This document shows positions 1 through 7,738 of a stretch of DNA of 10,648 nt, one piece after another. The position numbers and the translations under genes were made by a program. The stretch covers positions 1 through 10,648 of the forward strand of contig CAZVJA010000191.1 in NCBI GenBank assembly GCA_964626885.1, given 5' to 3'. This stretch comes from CAZVJA01 sp964626885. GTDB lineage: Bacteria > Planctomycetota > Planctomycetia > Planctomycetales > Planctomycetaceae. Positions within the stretch are counted from its first letter, which is position 1. The number at the start of each line of letters is the position of its first letter. The notes under the pieces were generated by a model. That model ran no database searches. It worked only from the letters and a program-made list of their open reading frames with translations, and had not been told where the DNA came from.

Positions 1-38
1 CTCCCTGTTTTGAAACCACCTGAAATCACGATCGTCGT

Positions 39-1511
39 ATGACCACCATCAGCCAGTCCGCACCGTCACACGTGCTTGCCAGCGATCTTCTGCACCGCCT
101 GCGGGAAGTGGTGGGAGAAGGGGGGCTGCTCTACAACCCCGAGGAGCTGCTCGTCTATGAGTGCGACGGCTACGTGATCGAGAAGAAAACTCCCGACGTC
201 GTTGTCTTTCCCACGACGACGGACCAGGTCGTCGCGATTGTCAAGTTGTGCAATGAGTTCAACGTGCCGTTCGTGCCGCGCGGAGCGGGTACTAGCTTGG
301 CGGGAGGGTGTCTGCCGGTCGGCGGCGGCGTGATGATCTCGCTGACACGCATGCGGCGGATTCTGGAAGTCAACCTGCGCGATCGCTACGCGGTCGTCGA
401 GCCGGGGTTGGTGAACGTCCACCTCACGCAACATCTCAAGGGGACCGGCTTTCATTACGCGCCCGATCCGTCGAGCCAGGGGGCATGCACAATCGGCGGG
501 AATGTGGCGACGAACTCCGGCGGGCCGCACACGTTGAAGTACGGCGTGACTGTGAACCACGTGCTGGGAGCGGAGGTCGTCCTTCCCGACGGTTCCGTGG
601 TGGAATTCGGCGGGCCGACGGGGCACTCGACCGGCTACGATTTGACCGGCTTGTTCGTTGGCAGCGAAGGGACGTTCGGCATTTGCACGAAGGCGACGGT
701 TCGTTTAACACGCGATCCCGCGGCGTATCGCACGTTGATCGGGATCTTCGAAACGGTTGCCGATGCGACACAGGCGATCAGCAGCATCATCGGGGCGGGA
801 ATCGTTCCCGCGGCACTCGAGTTGATGGATCAGGGGATTGTCGAAGCGGTCGAGGCGGCGTTCCATTTCGGTTTTCCGCTCGACGCCGGTGCGGTGTTGT
901 TAATTGAAGTGGACGGTCTGGAAGCGGCCGTGGACGAAGAAGCGGAGAAGATTGTGGCGCTCTGCACGTCGAACGGGGCGCGCGAAGTTCGCCGGGCCAA
1001 CTCCACGAAAGAGCGGCTGTTACTCTGGAAATGCCGCAAGCAGGCCTTCGGGGCGATTGGCCGTTTGAGCCCGAGTTATTGCACGCAGGATGGCGTGGTG
1101 CCGCGGACGAAACTGCCGGAGATTCTGGAGTTCATTTCGGAAACGAGCGCGCGGCACCGGATTCGCATCGTCAATGTGTTTCACGCGGGAGATGGGAACA
1201 TCCATCCGATTCTCTTGTTCGACGAGCGCGACGCCGATCAGGTCGCTCGAGTGATTGCCGCCGGCGACGAGATTCTTTCAAAGTGCATCGAGCTGGGGGG
1301 AAGTGTCACTGGCGAACATGGCATTGGCGTCGAGAAGATCAGCTTCATGGAGAAGTTGTTTACGGAGAACGATCTGGCTGTCATGGGGCAACTGCGCGAC
1401 GTATTTAATCCCAACGGTCGATTGAGTCCGCAAAAGATGTTGCCGACCGCCGGAGCATGCGGCATGGAGCATATTGAACGGAGTAATCCGGGTCGCCGCG
1501 CGGCATTGTGA
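39..1511 (+). CDS. glcD: Glycolate oxidase subunit GlcD (FAD-linked oxidase)
   Basis: 490 aa, close to the usual GlcD length. It oxidises glycolate (possibly D-lactate or another 2-hydroxy acid) to glyoxylate using FAD, as the catalytic subunit of a GlcDEF complex. The N-terminal PCMH-type FAD-binding domain shows RGAGTSLAGG at residues 81-90, a DPSSQGACTIGGN stretch starting at 143 and VGSEGTFGI near 207-215. The C-terminal FAD-oxidase cap has HAGDGNIHP at 382-390 and GEHGIG at 425-430, whose histidines are characteristic of the GlcD/D-lactate dehydrogenase family. The FNPNGRLSPQK ending is also typical. No clear Shine-Dalgarno site precedes the ATG, and only 38 upstream bases are visible, so the promoter lies outside. 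It heads the cluster with a reductase, glcE and glcF, and that neighbourhood is why GlcD is preferred over a stand-alone D-lactate dehydrogenase. Exact substrate is inferred. Confidence 0.93.
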   Translation: MTTISQSAPSHVLASDLLHRLREVVGEGGLLYNPEELLVYECDGYVIEKKTPDVVVFPTTTDQVVAIVKLCNEFNVPFVPRGAGTSLAGGCLPVGGGVMISLTRMRRILEVNLRDRYAVVEPGLVNVHLTQHLKGTGFHYAPDPSSQGACTIGGNVATNSGGPHTLKYGVTVNHVLGAEVVLPDGSVVEFGGPTGHSTGYDLTGLFVGSEGTFGICTKATVRLTRDPAAYRTLIGIFETVADATQAISSIIGAGIVPAALELMDQGIVEAVEAAFHFGFPLDAGAVLLIEVDGLEAAVDEEAEKIVALCTSNGAREVRRANSTKERLLLWKCRKQAFGAIGRLSPSYCTQDGVVPRTKLPEILEFISETSARHRIRIVNVFHAGDGNIHPILLFDERDADQVARVIAAGDEILSKCIELGGSVTGEHGIGVEKISFMEKLFTENDLAVMGQLRDVFNPNGRLSPQKMLPTAGACGMEHIERSNPGRRAAL

Positions 1512-1548
1512 TTTCGCGAGTGCCGATTGGTGATGGGAGTGCGGTGGA

Positions 1549-2652
1549 ATGCCTGACTTCAATGTGACGGAACTCGACAGCGAGACCGATTTCAATCAGC
1601 TTGCGTACTGGGACGTCGTTATCATCGGCGCTGGTCCGGCGGGGCTGGCTGCCGGGTTGACGACTGCTCATCGCGGACTGACGACGTTGGTGATCGAAGC
1701 CAAAGACAAGCCTGGGGGCCAGCCTCAGTTCTTATACGCAGATAAGCGCATCGTCGATATTCCCGGTTTCCCCGACGGCATCACCGGCGAAGAACTTTCC
1801 GCGCGGGTCTATCGGCAGGCGGTGAGCGCCCTGGTGCAGTTTCGATTCAACGAAGAACTGGTCCAGATCGAAGACACCGATCAAGTGGAAAAAGAGGATG
1901 GGCTCAAGCGCGTGGTGACGAGTCACGGCAGCTATCTGGCGCGCAAGGTGATTCTGGCTTGCGGGCTGCTGCATTATCCACGCAAACTTCCGGTGCTCGA
2001 TAAGCTGGAATCGAAGAAGGTGCATTACAAAATCCCGAAGATCGGAGACTACAGCGATCATCGCGTGGTCATCGTGGGTGGGGGGGATTCCGCGCTCGAC
2101 GCCGCGGTGATGGTGCTCGAACGGCATGGGGAAGTGGACCTTCTGGTGCGCGGGAATCTCCCCCAGGCCAAGGCCGATTCGATCGCTCGCGTCCGGCAGT
2201 CGGGGGGGATCATTCATACAATGACCCAAGTGGTCGATGCTCGGTTCGACGGAGATCGGATCGCGCTCTCGCTGACCGGAGGGGATGAGCTGTTGTGCGA
2301 CGTGGTGATCGTGCAGATCGGGTTTTTGTCGGCACGCGAGACGTTTGAACGCTTGTCGATCCGGCTGAACGAGGACGGCAGCATCGCCATCGATCCCTAC
2401 TTCGAGACAAGCCGGCGCGGGATTTTTGCCGTCGGCGACGTGCATGGAGACATCAAACTGATCACCGTGGCTTGGGCCGAGGGTATTCAAGCGGCCATTT
2501 ATGCCTTCAAAGAGATCACGAGTCCCTATTGGTTGAATGAAAGGCGACTGCGCGATCACAAGATCACGTTGATTGGGGAAAAAATCACGACCGCCGCGAC
2601 GGAGCAGTCGCGCGCGAGAAGCAAGTCGTCGCGAGCAACATCCGAGTCATGA
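1549..2652 (+). CDS. TrxR-fold flavoprotein, ferredoxin/flavodoxin-NADP+ reductase-like
   Basis: 367 aa two-dinucleotide-domain flavoprotein. FAD site GAGPAG at residues 27-32, GGQPQFLYADK at 57-66, NAD(P)H-binding GGGDSA at 177-182, and the second FAD motif IFAVGD at 292-297. It has thioredoxin-reductase architecture but lacks the CxxC redox pair that should lie just before the GGGDSA strand. The only cysteines are C138 and C250. That points to the type-2 ferredoxin/flavodoxin-NADP+ reductases (YumC-like) rather than TrxB. The last ~18 residues are a Ser/Arg-rich tail. A GGGAG Shine-Dalgarno lies 9 nt before the ATG, 37 nt after glcD. Its stop overlaps the glcE start (ATGA at 2649-2652), implying translational coupling. 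Inference: it exchanges electrons between NAD(P)H, a ferredoxin and the glycolate oxidase, or recycles a related carrier. Cofactor preference cannot be read from sequence alone. Confidence 0.85.
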   Translation: MPDFNVTELDSETDFNQLAYWDVVIIGAGPAGLAAGLTTAHRGLTTLVIEAKDKPGGQPQFLYADKRIVDIPGFPDGITGEELSARVYRQAVSALVQFRFNEELVQIEDTDQVEKEDGLKRVVTSHGSYLARKVILACGLLHYPRKLPVLDKLESKKVHYKIPKIGDYSDHRVVIVGGGDSALDAAVMVLERHGEVDLLVRGNLPQAKADSIARVRQSGGIIHTMTQVVDARFDGDRIALSLTGGDELLCDVVIVQIGFLSARETFERLSIRLNEDGSIAIDPYFETSRRGIFAVGDVHGDIKLITVAWAEGIQAAIYAFKEITSPYWLNERRLRDHKITLIGEKITTAATEQSRARSKSSRATSES

Positions 2653-3905
2653 GTCCTGATTCACAAATCCTGGAAGCGGATTTCATTCCGACGACGCAGT
2701 CGGAACTGAGCCGATTTGTGGCGGAGAACACCGCCGAAGGGCGCCGCGCGGCGTTGTATCCGGTCGGAGGGCGAACTTCACTGCATTACGGTTTTCCGGC
2801 CTCGGTTCCGGGAACGACCGTCTCGATGGCTTCGCTCAACCGCGTGATCGATTACCCCGCGCGCGACATGACGGTGACGGTCGAAGCCGGCATCCGCATG
2901 CACGAGCTCGAATCGCTGCTGAAGCGGGAAGGGCAGCAGTTGCCGATTGACATTCCGCAGTCGCAGCGGGCGACGCTCGGCGGAGCGGCAGCCACGAACA
3001 CCGGCGGGCCGCGGCGCTACGGTTACGGCACGTTTCGGGATTATGTCATCGGGCTGACGGCGGTGGCAGCCGACGGCCGCATGTTTCATTCGGGCGGTCG
3101 CGTCGTCAAAAATGTCGCCGGGTACGACCTGTGCAAACTGCTGGTCGGTTCGCTGGGGACGCTGGCGGTCATCACGCAACTCACGTTGAAGCTGCGGCCG
3201 ATTCCCGAAAGCTCGGTGCAGGTCTGGCTGCCGTTCGATTCATTCGCCGCGATCGACAAAACGCTCGAGCGGCTGCTAGGCTCGGAGACTCGTCCGGTCG
3301 CGCTCGAAGTACTCGATAAGCGAGCGGCCGCCGCCATTGCCACGGAAGCGCGCTGTTTGGTCCCTGTCGACCGGCCGGTGTTGATGATCGGGTTCGAGGG
3401 TTCCCGCCGGGAAACAGAGTGGCAGGTGGAGGCATTGCGGAAGGAAATCGCGTCGGATCGTGGCGGCGATTTCTCGGTCATCGAGGGAGACGAAACCGGG
3501 CGGCTCTGGACCGCGCTGACCGAATTTCAATGTTCAGCCGATGACCCGCTCACGTTTCAAGCCCATTTGCTCCCCTCGAAGACGTTGGAATTCTGCGAGC
3601 GCGCCACCCGCTGCGGAGTGGCGGTGCAGGCCCATGCCGGAAACGGCTTGGTCACGGGTCAGCTTCCGGATGAAGCCGCGAACATTGCGAAGGCTCGGGA
3701 AATCGTCGTGCCGCTGACGCGCTTTGCCCGCGAGTCGCGTGGAAATCTGACGGTGTTGAATTGCGAGCGCGCCTGGAAGCAGGAACTGCCGATCTTCGGC
3801 GAACCAGAAGCGGCCGCGCCGCTGATGAAGCGAATCAAAGGGGCACTCGATCCGTATAATCTGCTCAACCCCGGGCGCTTGTTCGGGAAAAACGTAGAGA
3901 ATTGA
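2649..3905 (+). CDS. glcE: Glycolate oxidase subunit GlcE (FAD-binding)
   Basis: 418 aa, longer than enterobacterial GlcE. It is the second FAD-binding subunit of the glycolate oxidase complex and a shorter relative of GlcD. The PCMH FAD-binding fold spans roughly residues 15-185. It includes PVGGRTSLHYG near 38-48, TLGGAAATNTGGPRRYGYG near 109-127, and the GlcE hallmark GGRVVKNVAGYDL at 149-161 followed by VGSLGTLAVIT at 166-176. The C-terminus ends in LDPYNLLNPGRL, the shared end motif of this family. The histidine-rich HAGDGNIHP of GlcD is replaced by a weaker HAGNG, as expected for the non-catalytic subunit. Translation is probably coupled to the upstream reductase, since the ATG overlaps its TGA and no good Shine-Dalgarno is present. 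glcF starts 30 nt downstream. Role is from family knowledge. Confidence 0.92.
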   Translation: MSPDSQILEADFIPTTQSELSRFVAENTAEGRRAALYPVGGRTSLHYGFPASVPGTTVSMASLNRVIDYPARDMTVTVEAGIRMHELESLLKREGQQLPIDIPQSQRATLGGAAATNTGGPRRYGYGTFRDYVIGLTAVAADGRMFHSGGRVVKNVAGYDLCKLLVGSLGTLAVITQLTLKLRPIPESSVQVWLPFDSFAAIDKTLERLLGSETRPVALEVLDKRAAAAIATEARCLVPVDRPVLMIGFEGSRRETEWQVEALRKEIASDRGGDFSVIEGDETGRLWTALTEFQCSADDPLTFQAHLLPSKTLEFCERATRCGVAVQAHAGNGLVTGQLPDEAANIAKAREIVVPLTRFARESRGNLTVLNCERAWKQELPIFGEPEAAAPLMKRIKGALDPYNLLNPGRLFGKNVEN

Positions 3906-3935
3906 TGGCAATCGTATCGACCGGTTGATTGAAGC

Positions 3936-5345
3936 ATGACTCACACTCCAGGCGCTTCCGACCTTCCAATCGCGCAACAGCCGCGGTGCTCCGGCACGTC
4001 TTCCGGTACAGGAGATCGAACGGGTGTGCCCGATTTCTCATCCGTCGGGCAGAACATCAACTATGATCGTTTCCTCGATTGCGTGCACTGCGGCTTGTGC
4101 ACGTCCGCCTGCCCCACCTATTTGGAAACGGGAGACGAGAACAACAGCCCGCGCGGCCGAATTTATCTGATGCGCGCCGTCACGGACGGCCGTCTGGAAC
4201 TGACCGACACCGTGCAGCGGCATCTCGATCTCTGTCTTGATTGCCGGAGTTGTGAGACGGCGTGCCCGTCGGGCGTGCAATATGGGCGGTTGATCGAGCC
4301 GTTTCGTGTCGACATGCAGCGGGCGAAAGAGGCGGCGCGCGGCGGGTCGGTCGGCTGGTTCCAGAAATGGATTCTGTACGGCTTGTTTCCGTATCCCGCG
4401 CGGCTGCGCTGGGCGCTCGCGCCGGCGCGGCTGATGCAGATGCTCGGCGTCGATCGGTTCGCCGAAGCGGTTGGGTTGACGAAGCTACTGCCCCGGCCGC
4501 TGCAACGGATGCAACGACTGCTCCCCCGTCTCGACGCCCGACTTCCACAGTTGCCCGAAAAGCTCGACCCAATTGGTCCGAAACGGGCACGGGTGGCGCT
4601 CTTCACCGGTTGCGTGTCGGAGGCGATGTTCCATTCGGTGCATTGGGCGACGGCGCGGGTCTTGCAGCAGAACGGTTGCGAAGTTGTCATTCCGCGCGGA
4701 CAGGTCTGTTGCGGGGCGATTCACTACCACAGCGGTGCGGGTGAACCGGCGCTGGAATTCGCAACACAAAACGCCGGCGCGTTCCGCACGGACGACCTCG
4801 ACGCGGTGATCGTCAACGTGGCCGGTTGCGGGGCAATGCTCAAGGACTATGGCCACATGGCGCATGAGCTCTCGCCCGACGATGCCGCGCGGACGGAACG
4901 TCTTGCGAGTTTCGCCTCGAAGGTCCGAGACGTCTCGGAGTTTCTCGCGGAACTGGGGATGATCGCACCGACCGGGAAGATTCCCTTGCGGGTGACGTAT
5001 CACGACGCCTGCCACCTGGGGCATGCGCAGAAGATTCGCGAGCAGCCGCGCGAGTTGCTCGCACGGGTGCCGGAACTGGAGTTGATTCCACTGACCGAAT
5101 CGGAGATCTGCTGCGGGGCGGCGGGAAGCTACAACCTCACCGAACCGGAAATGGCGGACCGCCTGGCGAACCGCAAAATGCAGCACATTCTGAAGACGGG
5201 AGCCCGTGCCGTCGTCACGGGCAATGCGGGATGCTCTCTGCAACTGCAATCGACGCTGCGCGCCGCCGGGCATAAAATTCCGGTCGTTCATCCGATGGAA
5301 ATTCTCGACTGGAGCTATCGGCGTGTGCCGCCGCCGTTTGTATGA
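3936..5345 (+). CDS. glcF: Glycolate oxidase iron-sulfur subunit GlcF
   Basis: 469 aa, somewhat longer than typical GlcF because of a low-complexity N-terminus of about 40 residues. It carries electrons from the flavin subunits to the membrane quinone pool or another acceptor. Two ferredoxin-type 4Fe-4S motifs are clear: C49-x2-C52-x2-C55-x3-C59-P and C100-x2-C103-x2-C106-x3-C110-P. Two cysteine-rich CCG domains follow. The first has FTGC at C226 and CCG at C258-C259. The second has HDAC at C359, CCG at C392-C393 and GNAGC at C433. These resemble HdrB/GlpC/LutA CCG modules that bind an unusual cluster or contact membrane partners. No transmembrane segment is evident, so membrane attachment would be peripheral. 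The stop codon lies one base before an N gap. The last 54 coding bases recur after the gap, so the gene is complete as read here. Confidence 0.93.
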   Translation: MTHTPGASDLPIAQQPRCSGTSSGTGDRTGVPDFSSVGQNINYDRFLDCVHCGLCTSACPTYLETGDENNSPRGRIYLMRAVTDGRLELTDTVQRHLDLCLDCRSCETACPSGVQYGRLIEPFRVDMQRAKEAARGGSVGWFQKWILYGLFPYPARLRWALAPARLMQMLGVDRFAEAVGLTKLLPRPLQRMQRLLPRLDARLPQLPEKLDPIGPKRARVALFTGCVSEAMFHSVHWATARVLQQNGCEVVIPRGQVCCGAIHYHSGAGEPALEFATQNAGAFRTDDLDAVIVNVAGCGAMLKDYGHMAHELSPDDAARTERLASFASKVRDVSEFLAELGMIAPTGKIPLRVTYHDACHLGHAQKIREQPRELLARVPELELIPLTESEICCGAAGSYNLTEPEMADRLANRKMQHILKTGARAVVTGNAGCSLQLQSTLRAAGHKIPVVHPMEILDWSYRRVPPPFV

Positions 5346-5346
5346 T
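5292..5346 (+). repeat. 55-bp direct repeat, left copy (contig-end overlap)
   Basis: This is the glcF 3' end including its stop codon. It is base-for-base identical to 5447-5501 across the N gap and is most likely an unmerged assembly overlap rather than a biological duplication. Confidence 0.9.
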
Positions 5347-5446
5347 NNNNNNNNNNNNNNNNNNNNNNNNNNNNNNNNNNNNNNNNNNNNNNNNNNNNNN
5401 NNNNNNNNNNNNNNNNNNNNNNNNNNNNNNNNNNNNNNNNNNNNNN
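5347..5446. other. Assembly gap of exactly 100 N
   Basis: Positions 5347-5446 are all N. The 55 bases before the gap (5292-5346, end of glcF plus one base) are identical to the 55 bases after it (5447-5501). A round 100-N gap between contigs that share their terminal 55 bases suggests a scaffolder joined two overlapping contigs without merging them. The true sequence probably reads straight from glcF into the downstream spacer, with no missing DNA. Confidence 0.95.
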
Positions 5447-5501
5447 CCGATGGAAATTCTCGACTGGAGCTATCGGCGTGTGCCGCCGCCGTTTGTATGA
5501 T
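5447..5501 (+). repeat. 55-bp direct repeat, right copy (duplicate glcF tail)
   Basis: Identical to 5292-5346. It would encode the last 17 residues of GlcF plus the stop codon, with no gene upstream of it except the gap. Treat it as an assembly duplicate of the glcF terminus, not a gene fragment. Confidence 0.9.
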
Positions 5502-5584
5502 CCGCGCCGAGTTCTTTTCTGTGTTGCGCCGCAATGACGAAAATCGCGACCCGATGTCTTTCCCCAAAGTGATTATGGAGTCTG

Positions 5585-6259
5585 ATGTCCGACATTCCCA
5601 ATCGTAGAATCCGGGCCGTCGTATTCGATCTCGACGGCCTGATGTTCAATACCGAACAGGTTTTTTGTCTCGCGGGGCACGAATTGCTTTCCCGGCGCGG
5701 GAAAGAGTGGACGCCGCGCATCCAGGGGATGATGATGGGTCGCCGCGCGGAGGAAGCCTTCCGCCTATTAGTCGACGAGCTCGACCTGTCGGAGACGATC
5801 GACGAACTGCGTGCCGAGTCGCGCGACATCTTCTACAAACTGCTCACGGTGCATTTGCAGCCAATGCCCGGCCTGCTGGAATTGCTGAGCGCGATCGAAG
5901 CGAAGAACCTTCCCAAAGGGGTGGCCACCTCGTCCTCGCGGCATTACCTCGAAGAACTGCTGGGAAAATTTCAGTTGAGTTCCCGTTTTCATGTCACGTT
6001 AACAGCCGAGGACGTCACCCGCGGCAAGCCGGAGCCTGAGATTTACTTGAAGGCCGCCGGCCGGCTGAATGTTTCTCCCGGTGAGATGCTGGTCTTCGAG
6101 GACAGTGAAGTCGGCACGCGCGCGGCCGTGGCGGCGGGGGCGGTCGTGGTCTCCGTGCCCCACGAACATAGCAGCACGCACGATTTCACGGGAGCCGCAT
6201 ACATTGCCCAGGGTCTCCACGACCCCTGGATCTCGAAATTGTTGCAATCGTCAAACTGA
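5585..6259 (+). CDS. HAD-superfamily phosphatase, possible phosphoglycolate phosphatase
   Basis: 224 aa HAD subfamily IA hydrolase with all four catalytic motifs. Motif I is DLDGLMFNTE with nucleophile D15 and acid/base D17. Motif II is GVATSSS around T115-S116. Motif III is K148 in GKPEPEIY. Motif IV is E172-D173 in VFEDSEVG. A helical cap of about residues 25-95 sits between motifs I and II, as in beta-phosphoglucomutase and Gph-type enzymes. It would be a soluble Mg2+-dependent phosphatase or phosphomutase acting on a small phosphorylated metabolite. The start is supported by GGAG at 5577-5580, 4 nt before the ATG. It lies 84 nt after glcF once the false gap is collapsed, on the same strand. 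By context it may dephosphorylate 2-phosphoglycolate to feed glycolate to GlcDEF. Motifs alone do not fix the substrate, and a sugar-phosphate phosphatase is equally possible. Confidence 0.9.
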   Translation: MSDIPNRRIRAVVFDLDGLMFNTEQVFCLAGHELLSRRGKEWTPRIQGMMMGRRAEEAFRLLVDELDLSETIDELRAESRDIFYKLLTVHLQPMPGLLELLSAIEAKNLPKGVATSSSRHYLEELLGKFQLSSRFHVTLTAEDVTRGKPEPEIYLKAAGRLNVSPGEMLVFEDSEVGTRAAVAAGAVVVSVPHEHSSTHDFTGAAYIAQGLHDPWISKLLQSSN

Positions 6260-6512
6260 CACGGCACGTCGGAACGCAGCGTCCTGGTCTCCAGCGGATC
6301 CCAGGAAAACCTGCTATCCGATCGACGGCAAAGTCTCATGAATTTTCTCCAAACTGCCTTCTGAAGATTTCAGTTGGGATCGTTTCCATGAAGGACCGAT
6401 GAAATTGGGGATCTACCGCATTGCCGGACTAAGGGAAGGTCCGGACAGTCCCCGGCCCGGGGGCTGAGCGGTTCCGAATGCTTGATCCTCGACCCGATCG
6501 CAGCCGGCTGTC
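6260..6512. other. Intergenic region with GC-rich dyads, no gene seen
   Basis: No convincing coding region appears in these 253 bases. A weak 6-bp hairpin (6282-6287 with 6301-6306) follows the HAD gene but has no T-run. Closer to the next gene lie CCGGAC/GTCCGG arms (6424-6429 with 6439-6444) and then CCCCGG-C-CCGGGG (6450-6462). These could form structure in the leader of the glycosyltransferase mRNA or end transcription from upstream. No promoter consensus is clear. Confidence 0.5.
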
Positions 6513-7589
6513 ATGCGGATTCTTTACGGTGCATTTGCCCAGGGGCATGGCCACTTCTCCAAAGCGGCCGTGATCGTCCCGGTGCTCGAATCATGGGGGC
6601 ATGACGTCCGCGTGATCAGCTCCGGCGGCGCCGTCCCTCCGTCCGGGTATCAGTTTCGCTGGCACCGCCATTTCCCGGGACTCGCCTACGAAGTGGCCAA
6701 CGGTGGAACCGACTACGCGCGCACGGTCAAAAAGTGGATTCGAGAAATTCCGCAGGTGCTCTCGCATATGGTGCACGTGCGGGGCATCGTCCGTGAATTT
6801 CAGCCCGACGTGGTCATCAGCGACTTCGAGCCTCTCACCGCCAATCCCATGATTCAACCGCGCTGCGAGGTGATCGCGCTCAGCCGGCAGGTCGCTCTGT
6901 CCGACCGCGCGGTTCCCTTGCCGAGTGAGATGGCCATGCAGCGAAAGCTCACACGGACGGTCATCCGGCTGTTTACGGGAGGGGTCGATCGCCGGCATGG
7001 CTACCATTATCAGCCTCTTTCGTACCGTTGCGTTCCACCGGTGATTCGTCCGGAATTGAAATCGATCGTTCCGCAATTCGGCGATCACATTGTCGTTTAC
7101 AACCATTTCCACACGGTCGACTCCGGCACGCCGGAAGCCCTCATCGATTGGTCGCGGCGCAGAGGAGTGGAAGTGCGAGCGTATGGCTTTCCGGCCGTCC
7201 CGCGCGTCCGTGAAGGGAACGTCTGGTTCCGGTCGCCCAGCAGAGACGGCATGATCAACGACATGGCTACCTCGCGCGGCGTGCTCACCAGTGCCGGATT
7301 GACGACGGCGGTCGAGGCGTTTCTGCTTGGCAAACCGGTTTGCAACGTTCCCATTCCCTGCCAGTGGGAACAACTCGTGAACGCGTTTCACATGCAGGCG
7401 GCGGGAATCGCCCATTGGAGCGAAACCTGGGACTACGATCGCCTGCTTCAGATCACCCCGCCGGGCAAGGATCACCCGCTGAATGGCTGGCTGAACACGC
7501 CGGTCGAGCGAATACTCGAACACGTGCTCGGACCGGCCGCCGTCCGATTATCGCCGCAACCGGAAGAGCGCGCCCGCGCCGCGGCGTGA
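6513..7589 (+). CDS. GT-B-fold glycosyltransferase (MJ1255/GT28-like)
   Basis: 358 aa. The N-terminus begins directly with a Rossmann strand and glycine loop, RILYGAFAQGHGHFSKA (residues 2-18), like the GxGHxxR/K loop of GT-B glycosyltransferases. The C-terminal nucleotide-sugar domain carries LTSAGLTTAVEAFLLGKPV at about 258-276, followed by PIPCQWEQLVNA near 280-291. That matches the donor-binding region of GT28/GT1 enzymes (glycine turn, EA..GKP, then Q..Q..NA). It most resembles the uncharacterised MJ1255-type glycosyltransferases. No signal peptide or membrane span is seen, so it is probably cytoplasmic or peripheral to the membrane. It would transfer a sugar from a nucleotide donor to an unknown lipid or small-molecule acceptor. 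No Shine-Dalgarno is evident before the ATG. It stands alone on the plus strand and converges on the minus-strand gene downstream. Confidence 0.82.
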   Translation: MRILYGAFAQGHGHFSKAAVIVPVLESWGHDVRVISSGGAVPPSGYQFRWHRHFPGLAYEVANGGTDYARTVKKWIREIPQVLSHMVHVRGIVREFQPDVVISDFEPLTANPMIQPRCEVIALSRQVALSDRAVPLPSEMAMQRKLTRTVIRLFTGGVDRRHGYHYQPLSYRCVPPVIRPELKSIVPQFGDHIVVYNHFHTVDSGTPEALIDWSRRRGVEVRAYGFPAVPRVREGNVWFRSPSRDGMINDMATSRGVLTSAGLTTAVEAFLLGKPVCNVPIPCQWEQLVNAFHMQAAGIAHWSETWDYDRLLQITPPGKDHPLNGWLNTPVERILEHVLGPAAVRLSPQPEERARAAA

Positions 7590-7695
7590 TGCCTGGCGAG
7601 CAGGGGACGTGAGTCCGCCGTTGATTGTTGCCTCTCAAATGGCGTCCACTGACCATTCATAAAAAGCACGTGCGAATGGGCAGTGTTGGAAGAGA

Positions 7696-7726
7696 CATGC
7701 CCGCCCTGCTGCGCGATGCGGGCATG
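7696..7726 (-). terminator. Candidate terminator hairpin between convergent genes
   Basis: Perfect 9-bp arms (7696-7704 and 7718-7726) enclose a 13-nt loop. The hairpin lies 12 nt beyond the stop of the minus-strand gene. On that strand it is followed by TCTCTT, only a weak T-tract, so intrinsic termination is plausible but not certain. It could also stop transcripts from the plus-strand glycosyltransferase gene. Confidence 0.45.
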
Positions 7727-7738
7727 GCACGCCGCAAG

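Noticed and set aside
1549..2652. Thioredoxin reductase (TrxB)
   Set aside because: Fold and dinucleotide motifs agree, but the CxxC pair required before the NADPH-binding strand is absent, and only two distant cysteines exist.
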